Positions 9,001 to 15,626 of a stretch of DNA of 64,000 bases are shown here, piece after piece. Below the pieces are notes generated by a model. It searched no databases, had not been told where the DNA came from, and saw only the letters and a program-made list of their open reading frames with translations. The stretch comes from Pseudomonas sp. ZH-FAD. Its GTDB lineage: Bacteria > Pseudomonadota > Gammaproteobacteria > Pseudomonadales > Pseudomonadaceae. Position 1 is the first letter of the stretch. Every line of letters begins with the position of its first letter. The stretch covers positions 1 through 64,000 of the forward strand of contig NZ_PGLR01000007.1 in assembly GCF_002803095.1 (NCBI RefSeq). Direction: 5' to 3'. The position numbers and the translations under genes were made by a program.

Positions 9001-9750
9001 CATGCCGGCCGGCAGGTTCGGTGCCGGGGTTTCTTCCAGCACTTTCTGGTTGCGCCGCTGCACCGAGCAGTCGCGCACGCCGAGGGCTAGCACTTCACCC
9101 TGGCCGTCGCCGAACACCTGTACTTCCAGGTGGCGAGCGCGCTGGATGTATTTCTCGATAAATACGCCGCTGTCGCTGAAATTGTTCTGCCCCAGACGTT
9201 TGACTGCTTCGAAGGCCTCACTCAGTTCGGCCGCCGAACGGCACACACGCATGCCGATGCCACCACCGCCGGCGGTGCTTTTCAGCATCACCGGGTAGCC
9301 GACCTGTTCGCCTGCGACCAGCGCGGCGTCGAGGTTTTCCAGCAGCTCGGTGCCTTCGAGCATCGGCACGCCGTGCTGCTTGGCCAGGGCGCGGGCGGTG
9401 TGCTTGAGGCCGAACACGCGCAGTTGCTCCGGCGTCGGGCCGACGAAGGCGATACCGGCGGCTTCGCAGGCTTCGGCGAAGGCGGCGTTTTCGGAGAGAA
9501 AGCCGTAGCCGGGGTGGATGGCTTTAGCGCCGCTGTTTTTGGCGGCAGCGAGAATCTTCTCGACCACCAGGTAGGTCTGCGCGGCCGGGCCGTCGCCGAG
9601 GGAGAAGGCCTCGTCGGCCTGCTGGATATGCAGGCTGGCGGCGTCGGCTTCGGAGTACACGGCCACGCCGCTGACCTTCAGTTCACGCAGGGTGCGCAGG
9701 ATGCGGCAGGCGATGGCGCCACGGTTGGCGATCAATAGTTTCTCGAACAT
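6067..9750 (-). CDS. Biotin-dependent guanidine carboxylase (annotated family: urea carboxylase)
   Basis: 1227 residues. The N-terminal biotin carboxylase (about 1-450) has the ATP-grasp loop GGGGIGMR and the motif FLEVNTRLQVEHGVTE. A KipA/KipI-like carboxyltransferase follows (about 460-1140), with a C-terminal biotinyl domain whose lysine lies in ESMKME. There is no fused allophanate hydrolase. Family knowledge: urea carboxylases encoded beside carboxyguanidine deiminase genes and guanidine riboswitches prefer guanidine, making carboxyguanidine from guanidine, bicarbonate and ATP. It is the last gene of the riboswitch-led operon SBP, UAAP1, UAAP2, carboxylase. Residues of about 774-806 are encoded by an inserted palindromic repeat (see 7331-7428), which makes the protein longer than I expect for the family. 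Guanidine rather than urea as substrate is inferred from context. Confidence 0.85.
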   Translation of the reverse strand: MFEKLLIANRGAIACRILRTLRELKVSGVAVYSEADAASLHIQQADEAFSLGDGPAAQTYLVVEKILAAAKNSGAKAIHPGYGFLSENAAFAEACEAAGIAFVGPTPEQLRVFGLKHTARALAKQHGVPMLEGTELLENLDAALVAGEQVGYPVMLKSTAGGGGIGMRVCRSAAELSEAFEAVKRLGQNNFSDSGVFIEKYIQRARHLEVQVFGDGQGEVLALGVRDCSVQRRNQKVLEETPAPNLPAGMADELCAAAIKLAKAVSYRSAGTVEFVYDSEAERFYFLEVNTRLQVEHGVTEQVWGVDLVRWMIELAADDLPPLSELAKTLKPSGHAIQARLYAEDPGRDFQPSPGLLTAVQFPEADGKALRVDTWVEAGCEIPPYFDPMIAKLITWQPTREQASAALDKALGDSVLYGVECNRDYLRQILSDAPFASGHPWTRCLENLVYQASTFEVLSAGTQTSVQDFPGRLGYWAVGVPPSGPMDSRALRLGNRLLGNDEGAAALEITMSGPLLRFNTDAVVAVTGAEIPLSVDDVEQPMNTALLIQAGSTLALGTIAGSGARSYLSIRGGIQVPDYLGSKSTFTLGQFGGHGGRALRAGDVLHLLPLADTSSGAQLPVELCPALPAVRELRVIYGPHGAPEYFTPGYVDSFLATDWEVHFNSSRTGVRLIGPKPEWVRDSGGEAGLHPSNIHDNPYAIGAVDFTGDMPVILGPDGPSLGGFVCLVTIIEADLWQLGQLKAGDKVRFVPVDIATARELAQSNAREYAELALVSPLPLAGEGPGERVLENAQSPSPQPSPINGRGSRSVLASPIVLDLGEADTRLVARLSGDTHLLLEIGQPELDLVLRFRGHALMQALEAKQLDGVIDLTPGIRSLQVHYQPETLALQALLDIVAGEWDAVCATRDLKVPSRIVHLPLSWDDPACQLAIDKYMTTVRKDAPWCPSNLEFIRRINDLPNLDEVYRTVFDASYLVMGLGDVYLGAPVATPLDPRHRLVTTKYNPARTWTAENSVGIGGAYMCVYGMEGPGGYQFVGRTLQMWNRYRAVEAFDGKPWLLRFFDQIRFYPVSADELLRIRRDFPLGRYPLRIEHSELALADYQQFLDDEADGIAAFRQQQRAAFDAERQRWIDSGQAHFEVEEVAAELGDDAPLAAGQHGIESHIAGNLWQVQVEAGAQVQAGDVLVILESMKMEIPLTAPMAGTVREVRVQPGSPVRAGQRVVVLEEA
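7331..7428. repeat. CCCTCTCCC hairpin-pair repeat inserted in frame in the carboxylase gene
   Basis: Two palindromes, 7333-7356 (CCCTCTCCC with an ATTTAT loop) and 7402-7427 (CCCCTCTCCCGC with AA loop), with a spacer. The same design occurs between genes at about 52968-53055 and 59935-60110. Here it lies inside an intact reading frame and encodes low-complexity peptide such as PLPLAGEGPGERV and SPSPQPSPINGRG. Confidence 0.85.
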
Positions 9751-10049
9751 ATCCGCTCCCGAGACAGTTCAAAGCTGCTGCGCTCCACCATGCTGCGTTG
9801 GCAGCCAGTTCGAAATGCTCATTTGCTCCAGCAAACTCCGCTTTCTCACTGGCGGCCGCCTTGCCTGATGTTCGCTCGCGACGCTTTGCTCCTGCCTCGT
9901 ATAAGGTGGCGGGCCGTCCCGCCGTCATTCGTCATGTGCCACGGTCGTCCGTGGTGAAAATCCGGGTGATACGTGTTGTGCGTGCTGGGGACAAATTTTG
10001 TAGGGCGGGTGAAACCCGCCGGGCCTTGGCGGGTTTCACCCGCCCTACG
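9751..10049. repeat. Gap between UAAP2 and carboxylase with degenerate repeat and hairpin
   Basis: No gene. The part near 9815-9895 (ATGCTCATTTGCTCCAGCAAAC and following) resembles the middle of the MITE-like repeats at 26014 and 47711, so it may be a decayed relative. At 10000-10048 there is a near-perfect inverted repeat (GTAGGGCGGGTGAAACCCGCC and its complement) just past the UAAP2 stop, without a T tract. It could stabilise mRNA or adjust read-through into the carboxylase gene. Confidence 0.55.
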
Positions 10050-10685
10050 TCAGTTCCAGACCAGCACCTCGGCTGGCGTCGGGTTCCAGCCGTTGCAGGG
10101 GTTGTTCAGTTGCGGGCAGTTGGAGATCAGCACGATCACATCGGTCTCGGCCTTGAGCTCCACGTACTTGCCGGGCGCGGAGATGCCGTCCTCGAAGGTC
10201 AGGCCGCCTTCGGGGGTTACCGGTACGTTCATGAAGAAGTTGATGTTGGCGCCGATGTCGCGCTTGCTCAGGCGACCGTCGTGCAGGCTGGCGCGCAGGA
10301 AGTTGTCGCGGCAGCTGTGCATATAGCGCTTGTCCAGCGCATAGCGCACGGTGTTGCTCTCCTGCGCGCAGGCGCCGCCGAGGGTGTCGTGGCGGCCGCA
10401 GGTGTCGGCGACGATGGTCAGCAGCGGCTTGCCGAGGTTGGAATAGAGCACCGTGCCGGTGGTCAGGTAGACCTTGTTCTGCTTGCGCAGGGTGCGCTGC
10501 GGGTCGAAGCGCTCGCGTGGGTTTTTCGCGGCGAAGAACAGGGTGTCGATCGCCTGGTTGCCTTCCAGATCATGCAGGCGCAGGGTCTGCCCGGCCTTGA
10601 CCTCGAACAGGTAGGGTTCGCCCGCCGGGATGGTGTGGCGGAACACGGCGGTTTCGGGATGCAGGTTGCTGGCAGTAAGGCTCAT
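10050..10685 (-). CDS. Urea carboxylase-associated protein 2 / carboxyguanidine deiminase subunit
   Basis: 211 residues, of the same fold family as the next gene upstream. Shared features are a hydrophobic start, [29 protein letters not shown] and [11 protein letters not shown]. This family was long called urea amidolyase-associated protein; pairs of these proteins were later shown to be a carboxyguanidine deiminase (CgdAB) that converts carboxyguanidine to allophanate plus ammonia. Which subunit letter applies here was not decided. The reaction follows the carboxylase encoded downstream. Cytosolic; no signal peptide. Confidence 0.82.
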   Translation of the reverse strand: MSLTASNLHPETAVFRHTIPAGEPYLFEVKAGQTLRLHDLEGNQAIDTLFFAAKNPRERFDPQRTLRKQNKVYLTTGTVLYSNLGKPLLTIVADTCGRHDTLGGACAQESNTVRYALDKRYMHSCRDNFLRASLHDGRLSKRDIGANINFFMNVPVTPEGGLTFEDGISAPGKYVELKAETDVIVLISNCPQLNNPCNGWNPTPAEVLVWN

Positions 10686-10827
10686 TGCAGTGTCCTCAAT
10701 AGCGTTTTACTGGGCTCCCGCCTTCGCGGGAGTGACGAGGTCGGCGTCATCCCCGCGCAGGCGGGACGTTGCTTGCGCCGAACGCCCTTCAGGGCGGCCC
10801 GGAGGGCGAGCGCAGCGAGTCACCCAT

Positions 10828-11556
10828 TCAAATGTACTGGCGTTCGGTGTTGTGGAAGCCGCGGCCGTTCTCTGGGCGCGAGGTGCGGCAGAGCACGGTG
10901 ATACCGTCGCTGTCGACCTTGCTCCAGGTCAGTTGCACCGGCTTGGGTGCGTACTGCGGGTTGGGGTCCATCGGGTGTTGCAGGGCGGTGAGCACCACCA
11001 GGGTGTCCATCGGCGTGTACAACTCGATGTAGTCACCGGCCTGGCTGTTGTCGGGCTGGAAGTGGAAGGCGCCATCGGCGTCGACGTCCACGCGGCTGAA
11101 CAGGTTGAGGTTCATCAGCAGGTCGAGCAGGTTCAGGTCCCACTTGCCCATTTCCACCAGCAGGTTGTCCATGCCGTTGCGGAAGAAGCCATTGCGCAGT
11201 TCCTGGTAGCGGCCCTGGCCGTACTTTTCCAGCACCTCGTCGGCATTCAGCACGCCGCCGAAGCTGTCGTGCCAGCCGCAGGTATCGGCAGTGATAGCCG
11301 CCAGCACCTTGCCCATGTCCGAGTACAGGCAGTGGCCGGCGGTGAGCTTGGCGGTGTGTTGGCATTTCAAGGTATCGGGAAGGTTCAGGCGCTCGCTTTT
11401 CTCGGCGGCGTTGAACAGCAGCAGGCTGACGTTGGCGCCGCCTTCTATATCGGTGATGCGCAGCAACTGGCCGCGCTTGAGGATGAAGGAGGTGTGGCCG
11501 CCGCCGGGGACGGTTTCCTCATAGAGAGTGGGGCGGAGAGTGAGGGCAGTGTTCAT
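10828..11556 (-). CDS. Urea carboxylase-associated protein 1 / carboxyguanidine deiminase subunit
   Basis: 242 residues, the longer partner. It carries YEETVPGGGHTSFILKRG, RITDIEGGANVSLLLFN, LKCQHTAKLTAGHCLYSDMG and DTCGWHDSFGG. The conserved Cys/His pattern parallels the downstream paralogue, consistent with an ancient duplication and a heteromeric enzyme. Second gene of the guanidine operon behind the binding protein. The 142-bp gap to the next gene contains the small palindrome CTCCCGCCTTCGCGGGAG near 10715. Confidence 0.82.
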   Translation of the reverse strand: MNTALTLRPTLYEETVPGGGHTSFILKRGQLLRITDIEGGANVSLLLFNAAEKSERLNLPDTLKCQHTAKLTAGHCLYSDMGKVLAAITADTCGWHDSFGGVLNADEVLEKYGQGRYQELRNGFFRNGMDNLLVEMGKWDLNLLDLLMNLNLFSRVDVDADGAFHFQPDNSQAGDYIELYTPMDTLVVLTALQHPMDPNPQYAPKPVQLTWSKVDSDGITVLCRTSRPENGRGFHNTERQYI

Positions 11557-11632
11557 GAGTACCTCGGGGTCAAAGCCTGGTCGTCAGGCGCCGGCAGGGG
11601 CGCCTGATCATCGTTGCGATACGTTTGGTTTA

Positions 11633-11802
11633 GGGCGGCTCTAAAAACGTTGGCGAGGCAGTCAGCACAAGGCAAAAACAGGCGAAAAACGATCAGAGTC
11701 GCGCTCGACTTTACGAGTAGTAAATGAGCATTTTGATCGGACTCGCGCACGAGCCTGTTTTTAACGCAGTGATGGCAACGCAGGTAGTTTTTAGAGTTGC
11801 CC
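11633..11802. repeat. 170-bp inverted-repeat element (MITE-like), divergent member
   Basis: The ends form imperfect terminal inverted repeats (GGGCGGCTCTAAAAAC at 11633-11648 and GTTTTTAGAGTTGCCC at 11787-11802). The interior has the same plan as the elements at 26014 and 47711: AAAACAGGCGAAAAA, TAAATGAGCATTTTG, and TTTTTAACGCAGTGATGGCAAC. It ends 1 bp before the stop codon of the binding-protein gene. No coding capacity. Confidence 0.65.
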
Positions 11803-11803
11803 G

Positions 11804-12871
11804 TCAGAGCTTGCCGTCGACAGCCATCTGTACGTAGCTCGGGTCGAAACGCAGCTTGATGTTGGCGCTGTCGCCGGTAGTCACGTCGCCCGCGAAGGTC
11901 ATGCCGATGGCGTCAGCGCTGCGCGCGCCTTCACCAAGGATGCCGTGCTCGAAGCTGAAGTTGGCGACCTTGGTCATGGTCTCCGGCAGGGCCGGGCTGG
12001 TGACGAAGTCCAGGGTTTCCTGCGGCGTGTAGAACAGCTTGGTGGTCGCAAGTTGCGCCTGGTAGCCGGCCAGGTCGGTGCCGGAGGCCTTGGCCATTTC
12101 GGTCAGGGCTTCGGTGGCTTCGGGCGTGCCGGATTGCATCAGTTCGAGAATCTCGAACCAGGCGCCGACCAGGGCTTTGCCGAAGTCCGGGTTGTCCTTC
12201 AGGGTCTGGGTGTTGACCACCATCATGTCGAGGATTTCACCGGGGATCTTCGAGGAGTCGAACACCTGGGTGCTGCCGGGCTGGGCGATGATCTCGGCGA
12301 GCATCGGGTTCCAGGTGGCGGCGGCCTGCACGCTGGGGGTGGTATAGGCGGCGATGATGTCGGCGTCGGAGGTGTTCACCACCGTTACGTCGCGCTCGCT
12401 CATGCCTGCCGACTCCAGCGCGCGGGCGAGGAAGTAGTGGGAGACCGACAGCTCCACCAGGTTGACCTGCATGCCTTTGATGTCGGCCAGGGTCTTGCCC
12501 TCGCCCTTGATCAGCAGGCCGTCATTGCCGTTGGAGTAATCACCGACGATCAGCGCCGTGCTGTCCACACCACCGGCGGCGGGGATGGTCAGGGCATCCA
12601 TGTTGGTCATGGTGCAGCCGTCGAACTGACCGACGCTGTACTGGTTGATGGATTCGACGTAGTCGTTGAGCTGCACGACATCGATGCTGATGCCGTATTT
12701 CTTCGCCCATTTGTCGATGATGCCGGAGGTGCTGGCATAGCCCCAGGGCATCCAGCCGGCGTAGAGCGTCCAGCAGACGCTGAAGCTGTCTTTCTTCTCG
12801 GCATGAGCGCTGAAGCTGAGCACCGCGGCCAGACCGGCAGCGGCGAAGGAGAGCAGACGATACTTGCGCAT
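11804..12871 (-). CDS. Guanidine-locus ABC transporter substrate-binding protein 1
   Basis: 355 residues with a Sec signal peptide (cleavage likely after AHA, residue 24). It belongs to the NMT1/SsuA-type binding proteins, in the subfamily labelled putative urea ABC transporter binding protein because of its link with urea carboxylase. Hallmarks are WTLYAGWMPWGYA, QFDGCTMTNMDALTIPAAGG and WNPMLAEI. It leads the operon with the deiminase and carboxylase genes and follows a guanidine-I riboswitch directly. No permease or ATPase gene is in this operon; a set lies at 15627-17299. Ligand guanidine or a guanidino compound is inferred from context. Confidence 0.85.
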   Translation of the reverse strand: MRKYRLLSFAAAGLAAVLSFSAHAEKKDSFSVCWTLYAGWMPWGYASTSGIIDKWAKKYGISIDVVQLNDYVESINQYSVGQFDGCTMTNMDALTIPAAGGVDSTALIVGDYSNGNDGLLIKGEGKTLADIKGMQVNLVELSVSHYFLARALESAGMSERDVTVVNTSDADIIAAYTTPSVQAAATWNPMLAEIIAQPGSTQVFDSSKIPGEILDMMVVNTQTLKDNPDFGKALVGAWFEILELMQSGTPEATEALTEMAKASGTDLAGYQAQLATTKLFYTPQETLDFVTSPALPETMTKVANFSFEHGILGEGARSADAIGMTFAGDVTTGDSANIKLRFDPSYVQMAVDGKL

Positions 12872-12935
12872 TTGGAACCTCCAGTGTTGGTGAGTACGGG
12901 CAGGAGTCGCGGCACGTTTCGAATCGTTCGAAAGG

Positions 12936-13034
12936 CGCGTTCTCCCGGGCTTTTATCCCGCCGTGTAACCTCACTGGAGGTCGATGACTCTCGGACCAGC
13001 ACTTGCCAGGCAAGTCGGAACCCTAGTCATCCAT
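12936..13034 (-). promoter_or_regulatory. Guanidine-I (ykkC) riboswitch, copy 1
   Basis: The minus strand shows the class signatures in order: CTAGGGTTCCG, a P1b-like hairpin with TTGCC/GGCAA, CTGGTCCGAGAG, then ACGGCGGGATAAAAGCCCGGGAGA-like sequence ending about 65 bases before the ATG at 12871. It controls the operon binding protein, UAAP1, UAAP2, carboxylase. Guanidine binding is expected to switch expression on. Confidence 0.93.
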
Positions 13035-13096
13035 TTCGCAAATTGTGGTGCCGCGATTCCGGGAAACCCCGGTTAGAACCTGCACACCCAAGCTTT

Positions 13097-13112
13097 AGCG
13101 AATAGCGTGCCA
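13097..13112 (-). promoter_or_regulatory. Sigma-54 promoter for guanidine operon 1
   Basis: TGGCACGCTATTCGCT on the minus strand: GG and GC elements separated by 10 bp as sigma-54 requires (consensus TGGCAC-N5-TTGC). The predicted start near 13085 is about 50 bp before the riboswitch. The same pattern stands before the other three guanidine units. Confidence 0.7.
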
Positions 13113-13252
13113 GCTCGCCGAGGCCCGTGGCTGGGCACTCTGGCAAGGCTGCTTGCGGTTTGCGTGCTGCCTGATGGGGCTTGAGTGGCGTTCATTGCAC
13201 CGTTCGGGGGCAATTCGGCTCGTGGCATCGCGCCCTGGCGGCGTCAGGGCGG

Positions 13253-13268
13253 TGGCATGGAAATCGCT
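13253..13268 (+). promoter_or_regulatory. Sigma-54 promoter for the dioxygenase unit
   Basis: TGGCATGGAAATCGCT on the plus strand, with GG-N10-GC spacing and the same TCGCT downstream half as the three minus-strand promoters of this locus. The predicted start near 13280 lies about 25 bp before the guanidine-II hairpins. Confidence 0.6.
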
Positions 13269-13304
13269 ATCGACCCTGTTGCAGGGGCGGCCTTGCTGCC
13301 GCCC

Positions 13305-13343
13305 TCGGGACGACCCGACCCGCTGCTCGTCTGGACGACCAGG
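13305..13343 (+). promoter_or_regulatory. Guanidine-II (mini-ykkC) riboswitch
   Basis: Two short hairpins with ACGA loops (the ACGR class signature). P1 is TCGGG-ACGA-CCCGA at 13305-13318 and P2 is CTGG-ACGA-CCAG at 13331-13342. The linker is about 12 nt. The ribosome site GGGAGA follows at about 13360 and the ATG at 13371, the usual layout for translational control by guanidine. Confidence 0.88.
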
Positions 13344-13370
13344 TAACTCACTTGTTCAAGGGAGATTGCC

Positions 13371-14396
13371 ATGGCGCATACCCATTTCACCTCGATTCCC
13401 CTGATCGACGTCTCGGGCTTGTATAGCGAGCATTTTGCCGAGCGCCAGCGCGTAGCCGATGAGCTGGGCCGTGCCGCGCGCGAGGTCGGCTTCCTGCAGA
13501 TTACCGGGCACGGCATTTCGCGTGAGCTGCGCGACGGTTTGGTCGACCAAGCGCGCCGCTTCTTCGCCCGCCCGCTGGAGGAGAAGATGCGTTTTTACAT
13601 CGGTCAGTCGAGCAATCACAGCGGTTACGTGCCGGAGGGCGAGGAGCAGTTCGCCGGTGGCAGCAAGGATCTCAAGGAAGCCTACGACGTCAATTACGAC
13701 TACACCGAGGCGGCGCAGGTCTATCCGCTGCTGGGCCCGACCCAGTGGCCGGACTCGGCAGACTTCAAGCGCGAGGTCAGCGCCTACTACCTCGCGGCGC
13801 TGGAGCTGGGCGACACGCTGTTTCGTGGCTTCGCCCTGGCTCTGGGGCTGGCCGAGGACACCTTCGCCGGCATCACCCGGCAGCCCACCAGCCAGTTGCG
13901 CATGATCCATTACCCGCTCGATCCCGACCCAGTGGCCGACCGTCCCGGTATCGGCGCGCATACCGACTACGAGTGCTTCACCATTCTTCTGCCCACGGCC
14001 GAAGGTTTGCAGGTGCTCAACGGCGACGGGCAGTGGATCGACGTGCCGCTGGTGGAGGACGCCTTCGTGATCAATATCGGCGACATGCTCGAGGTACTCA
14101 GCAACGGTAACTTCGTCGCCACCTCGCACCGCGTGCGCAAGGTTAGCGAGGAGCGTTTCGCCTTTCCGCTGTTCTGCGCCTGCGACTACCCGACGCGTAT
14201 CGCGCCGATTGCCGGCCTGCCGGCGCGCGGTGAGCGCGTGTACACGCCGGTGAACTGTGGCGACCACCTGTTCGCGCAGACGGCGCAGACTTTCCGCTAT
14301 CTGCGCGAGCGGCTGGAGGATGGTTCGCTGCAACTGCCGGATGGTGCAGCGGGTTTGTCCAGCTTTGGTCAAGGCCGCCGGGAGGTGACGGCATGA
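13371..14396 (+). CDS. 2-oxoglutarate/Fe(II)-dependent dioxygenase (isopenicillin-N-synthase-like), guanidine-responsive
   Basis: 341 residues of the isopenicillin N synthase/ethylene-forming-enzyme superfamily. The N-terminal DIOX_N domain runs from IPLIDVSGL to GFLQITGHGI. The 2OG-Fe(II) domain holds the HxD...H triad: GAHTDYECFTILL near 200 and ATSHRVRK near 250. The 2OG-binding arginine is in EERFAFPLF, where the usual RxS serine is alanine. Family members oxidise or hydroxylate small molecules and some act on guanidino substrates (ethylene-forming enzyme on arginine, plant homoarginine hydroxylases). Control by a guanidine-II riboswitch and its place between guanidine transport units point to guanidine or a guanidino compound as substrate; the reaction is unknown. 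It overlaps the next gene by 4 bp (ATGA). Confidence 0.85.
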   Translation: MAHTHFTSIPLIDVSGLYSEHFAERQRVADELGRAAREVGFLQITGHGISRELRDGLVDQARRFFARPLEEKMRFYIGQSSNHSGYVPEGEEQFAGGSKDLKEAYDVNYDYTEAAQVYPLLGPTQWPDSADFKREVSAYYLAALELGDTLFRGFALALGLAEDTFAGITRQPTSQLRMIHYPLDPDPVADRPGIGAHTDYECFTILLPTAEGLQVLNGDGQWIDVPLVEDAFVINIGDMLEVLSNGNFVATSHRVRKVSEERFAFPLFCACDYPTRIAPIAGLPARGERVYTPVNCGDHLFAQTAQTFRYLRERLEDGSLQLPDGAAGLSSFGQGRREVTA

Positions 14397-15325
14397 ACCT
14401 GCTGGAACTGGCTGCACGTTACCCGCAGCGTGCCGAGGGCGGTGTGCCGGACTGGATGCTCGGGCACTTTCGTCGCCGCACCATCAGCTTCGCCGATGGC
14501 CGCAGCGATGAGCGCACCCAGGTGCACTGGCTGCAAAGCCGCAGCTTCACCATCGACCTGCGCCTGCCGGACGCACCCGCGCTGCCGGTAAGGGCCTGGC
14601 AAGACTACGACGCCGCCGAGCTGCGTCAGCTTGCTAATTATGAAGGTTGGGTGGCTGACAGTATCTGGGAGAACGGCTACTTGAGCTGGCACGGTGGCGT
14701 GTCGCTGCAACTGCACAACCGCTGGCCGGAACCGGCGCAGTTGCAGCGCATCGGCAACTGCATGATCGAGTTCGGCACCAGTGGCGCCTATGTCGAGGAC
14801 TGGCGTTTGCAGGCCAGCAGCGGGCCGTTGATCGGCCTGCGTTTGCTCGAGGAATGCGACGCTGAAAGCGGCGAAGTGCTGCAGCGCGGTGGTGGCCTGA
14901 TTCTCTGCGGCGACCGGCTTGGCTGGGTGCAGGGGCGGACGGTCGAGCCGGGTGAGTCAGCGCTGCAACTGCGCGAGCGCGCGGAGCTGGCGCATGGGAA
15001 TGGCGAGGCCCTGGCCGCGCTGTTCGACTGCGAGACCTCGCTGGCCTACGCCGATCAGCTGGGGCGTTATCAGGTGGCGTTGTCCACATCGCCGGCGCGG
15101 GTGGGGCAGAGCGTCTCGCTGGAGGGCTTTGAGTTGCCTGGAGCGGGGCGCGTCTGTCAGCACCTGCAACGCCCGGATGGGCGTGCGGTGGTACGCACTT
15201 TCATTATCGATACGCTGGAGCCGGACTGGCGGGCGGAACTCGCCACGCCGACTACCGGCGAGGCGCAGCGCTGGTTTGCCGCGGAGAGCGAAACGCTGTC
15301 GCGCTATCTCGAGGTGTTGAGCTAG
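14393..15325 (+). CDS. Unrecognised protein coupled to the dioxygenase
   Basis: 310 residues, translationally coupled to the dioxygenase by an ATGA overlap, so both are made under guanidine-II control. It has no signal peptide or transmembrane segment and many tryptophans. Motifs include RRTISFADG, VHWLQSRSFTIDLRLP, and YEGWVADSIW. The alternation of aromatic and polar residues suggests beta-rich, possibly barrel-like structure. I do not recognise the family. An accessory subunit or a second catalytic step for the dioxygenase is a reasonable guess from coupling alone. Confidence 0.75.
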   Translation: MNLLELAARYPQRAEGGVPDWMLGHFRRRTISFADGRSDERTQVHWLQSRSFTIDLRLPDAPALPVRAWQDYDAAELRQLANYEGWVADSIWENGYLSWHGGVSLQLHNRWPEPAQLQRIGNCMIEFGTSGAYVEDWRLQASSGPLIGLRLLEECDAESGEVLQRGGGLILCGDRLGWVQGRTVEPGESALQLRERAELAHGNGEALAALFDCETSLAYADQLGRYQVALSTSPARVGQSVSLEGFELPGAGRVCQHLQRPDGRAVVRTFIIDTLEPDWRAELATPTTGEAQRWFAAESETLSRYLEVLS

Positions 15326-15344
15326 CTATCGGTGCTTGCGTGAT

Positions 15345-15620
15345 GCTCCGCTGAAAAGCTCGCCGCTGAAGCGCCTCCCACAGGGATTCGGAACCACTCG
15401 ATTTGTGGGAGGGGCTTCAGCCGCGACGCTTTGGTTGGATCGAAACGACGGCTCCGTAGCTCGGCTGCAATCCGGGAAAACGGCCCCGATGATCCCCGGA
15501 TTTCAGCCAAGCTACAGCTGCGCCTCTGTGACCGGAGGCGCAGTCGGTGCGCATGGCGCACCCTACGGGTTACCACGCCACTTGCGCTGCGTAGGGGGCG
15601 CCGTGCGCACCGAAATTGCC
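15345..15620. repeat. REP-like and GGTGCGC-type palindromes between convergent genes
   Basis: The 301-bp gap between the unknown protein and the ABC ATPase (tail to tail) is filled with repeats: an inverted pair of the CTGAAGCGCCTCCCACAGGG type (15366-15425), a GTAGCTCGGCTGCAATCCGG pair (15456-15515), and the GGTGCGCATGGCGCACCCTACG family (15545-15610), also found at 22865-22965. No gene and no clear T-tract terminator. Confidence 0.7.
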
Positions 15621-15626
15621 GCTTAA

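Noticed and set aside
6067-9750. Plain urea carboxylase for urea breakdown
   Set aside because: Guanidine riboswitches and carboxyguanidine deiminase genes in the same operon favour guanidine as substrate; urea activity is not excluded.
13100-13160. Possible sigma-54 site TGGCAAGGCTGCTTGC on the plus strand
   Set aside because: GG to GC spacing is 11 bp instead of 10; the site at 13253 fits better.
13190-13215. TGGCGTTCATTGCA as a sigma-54 promoter and TGCACCGTTCGGGGGCA as an NtrC site
   Set aside because: Spacing is wrong for sigma-54 and the NtrC dyad is too imperfect.
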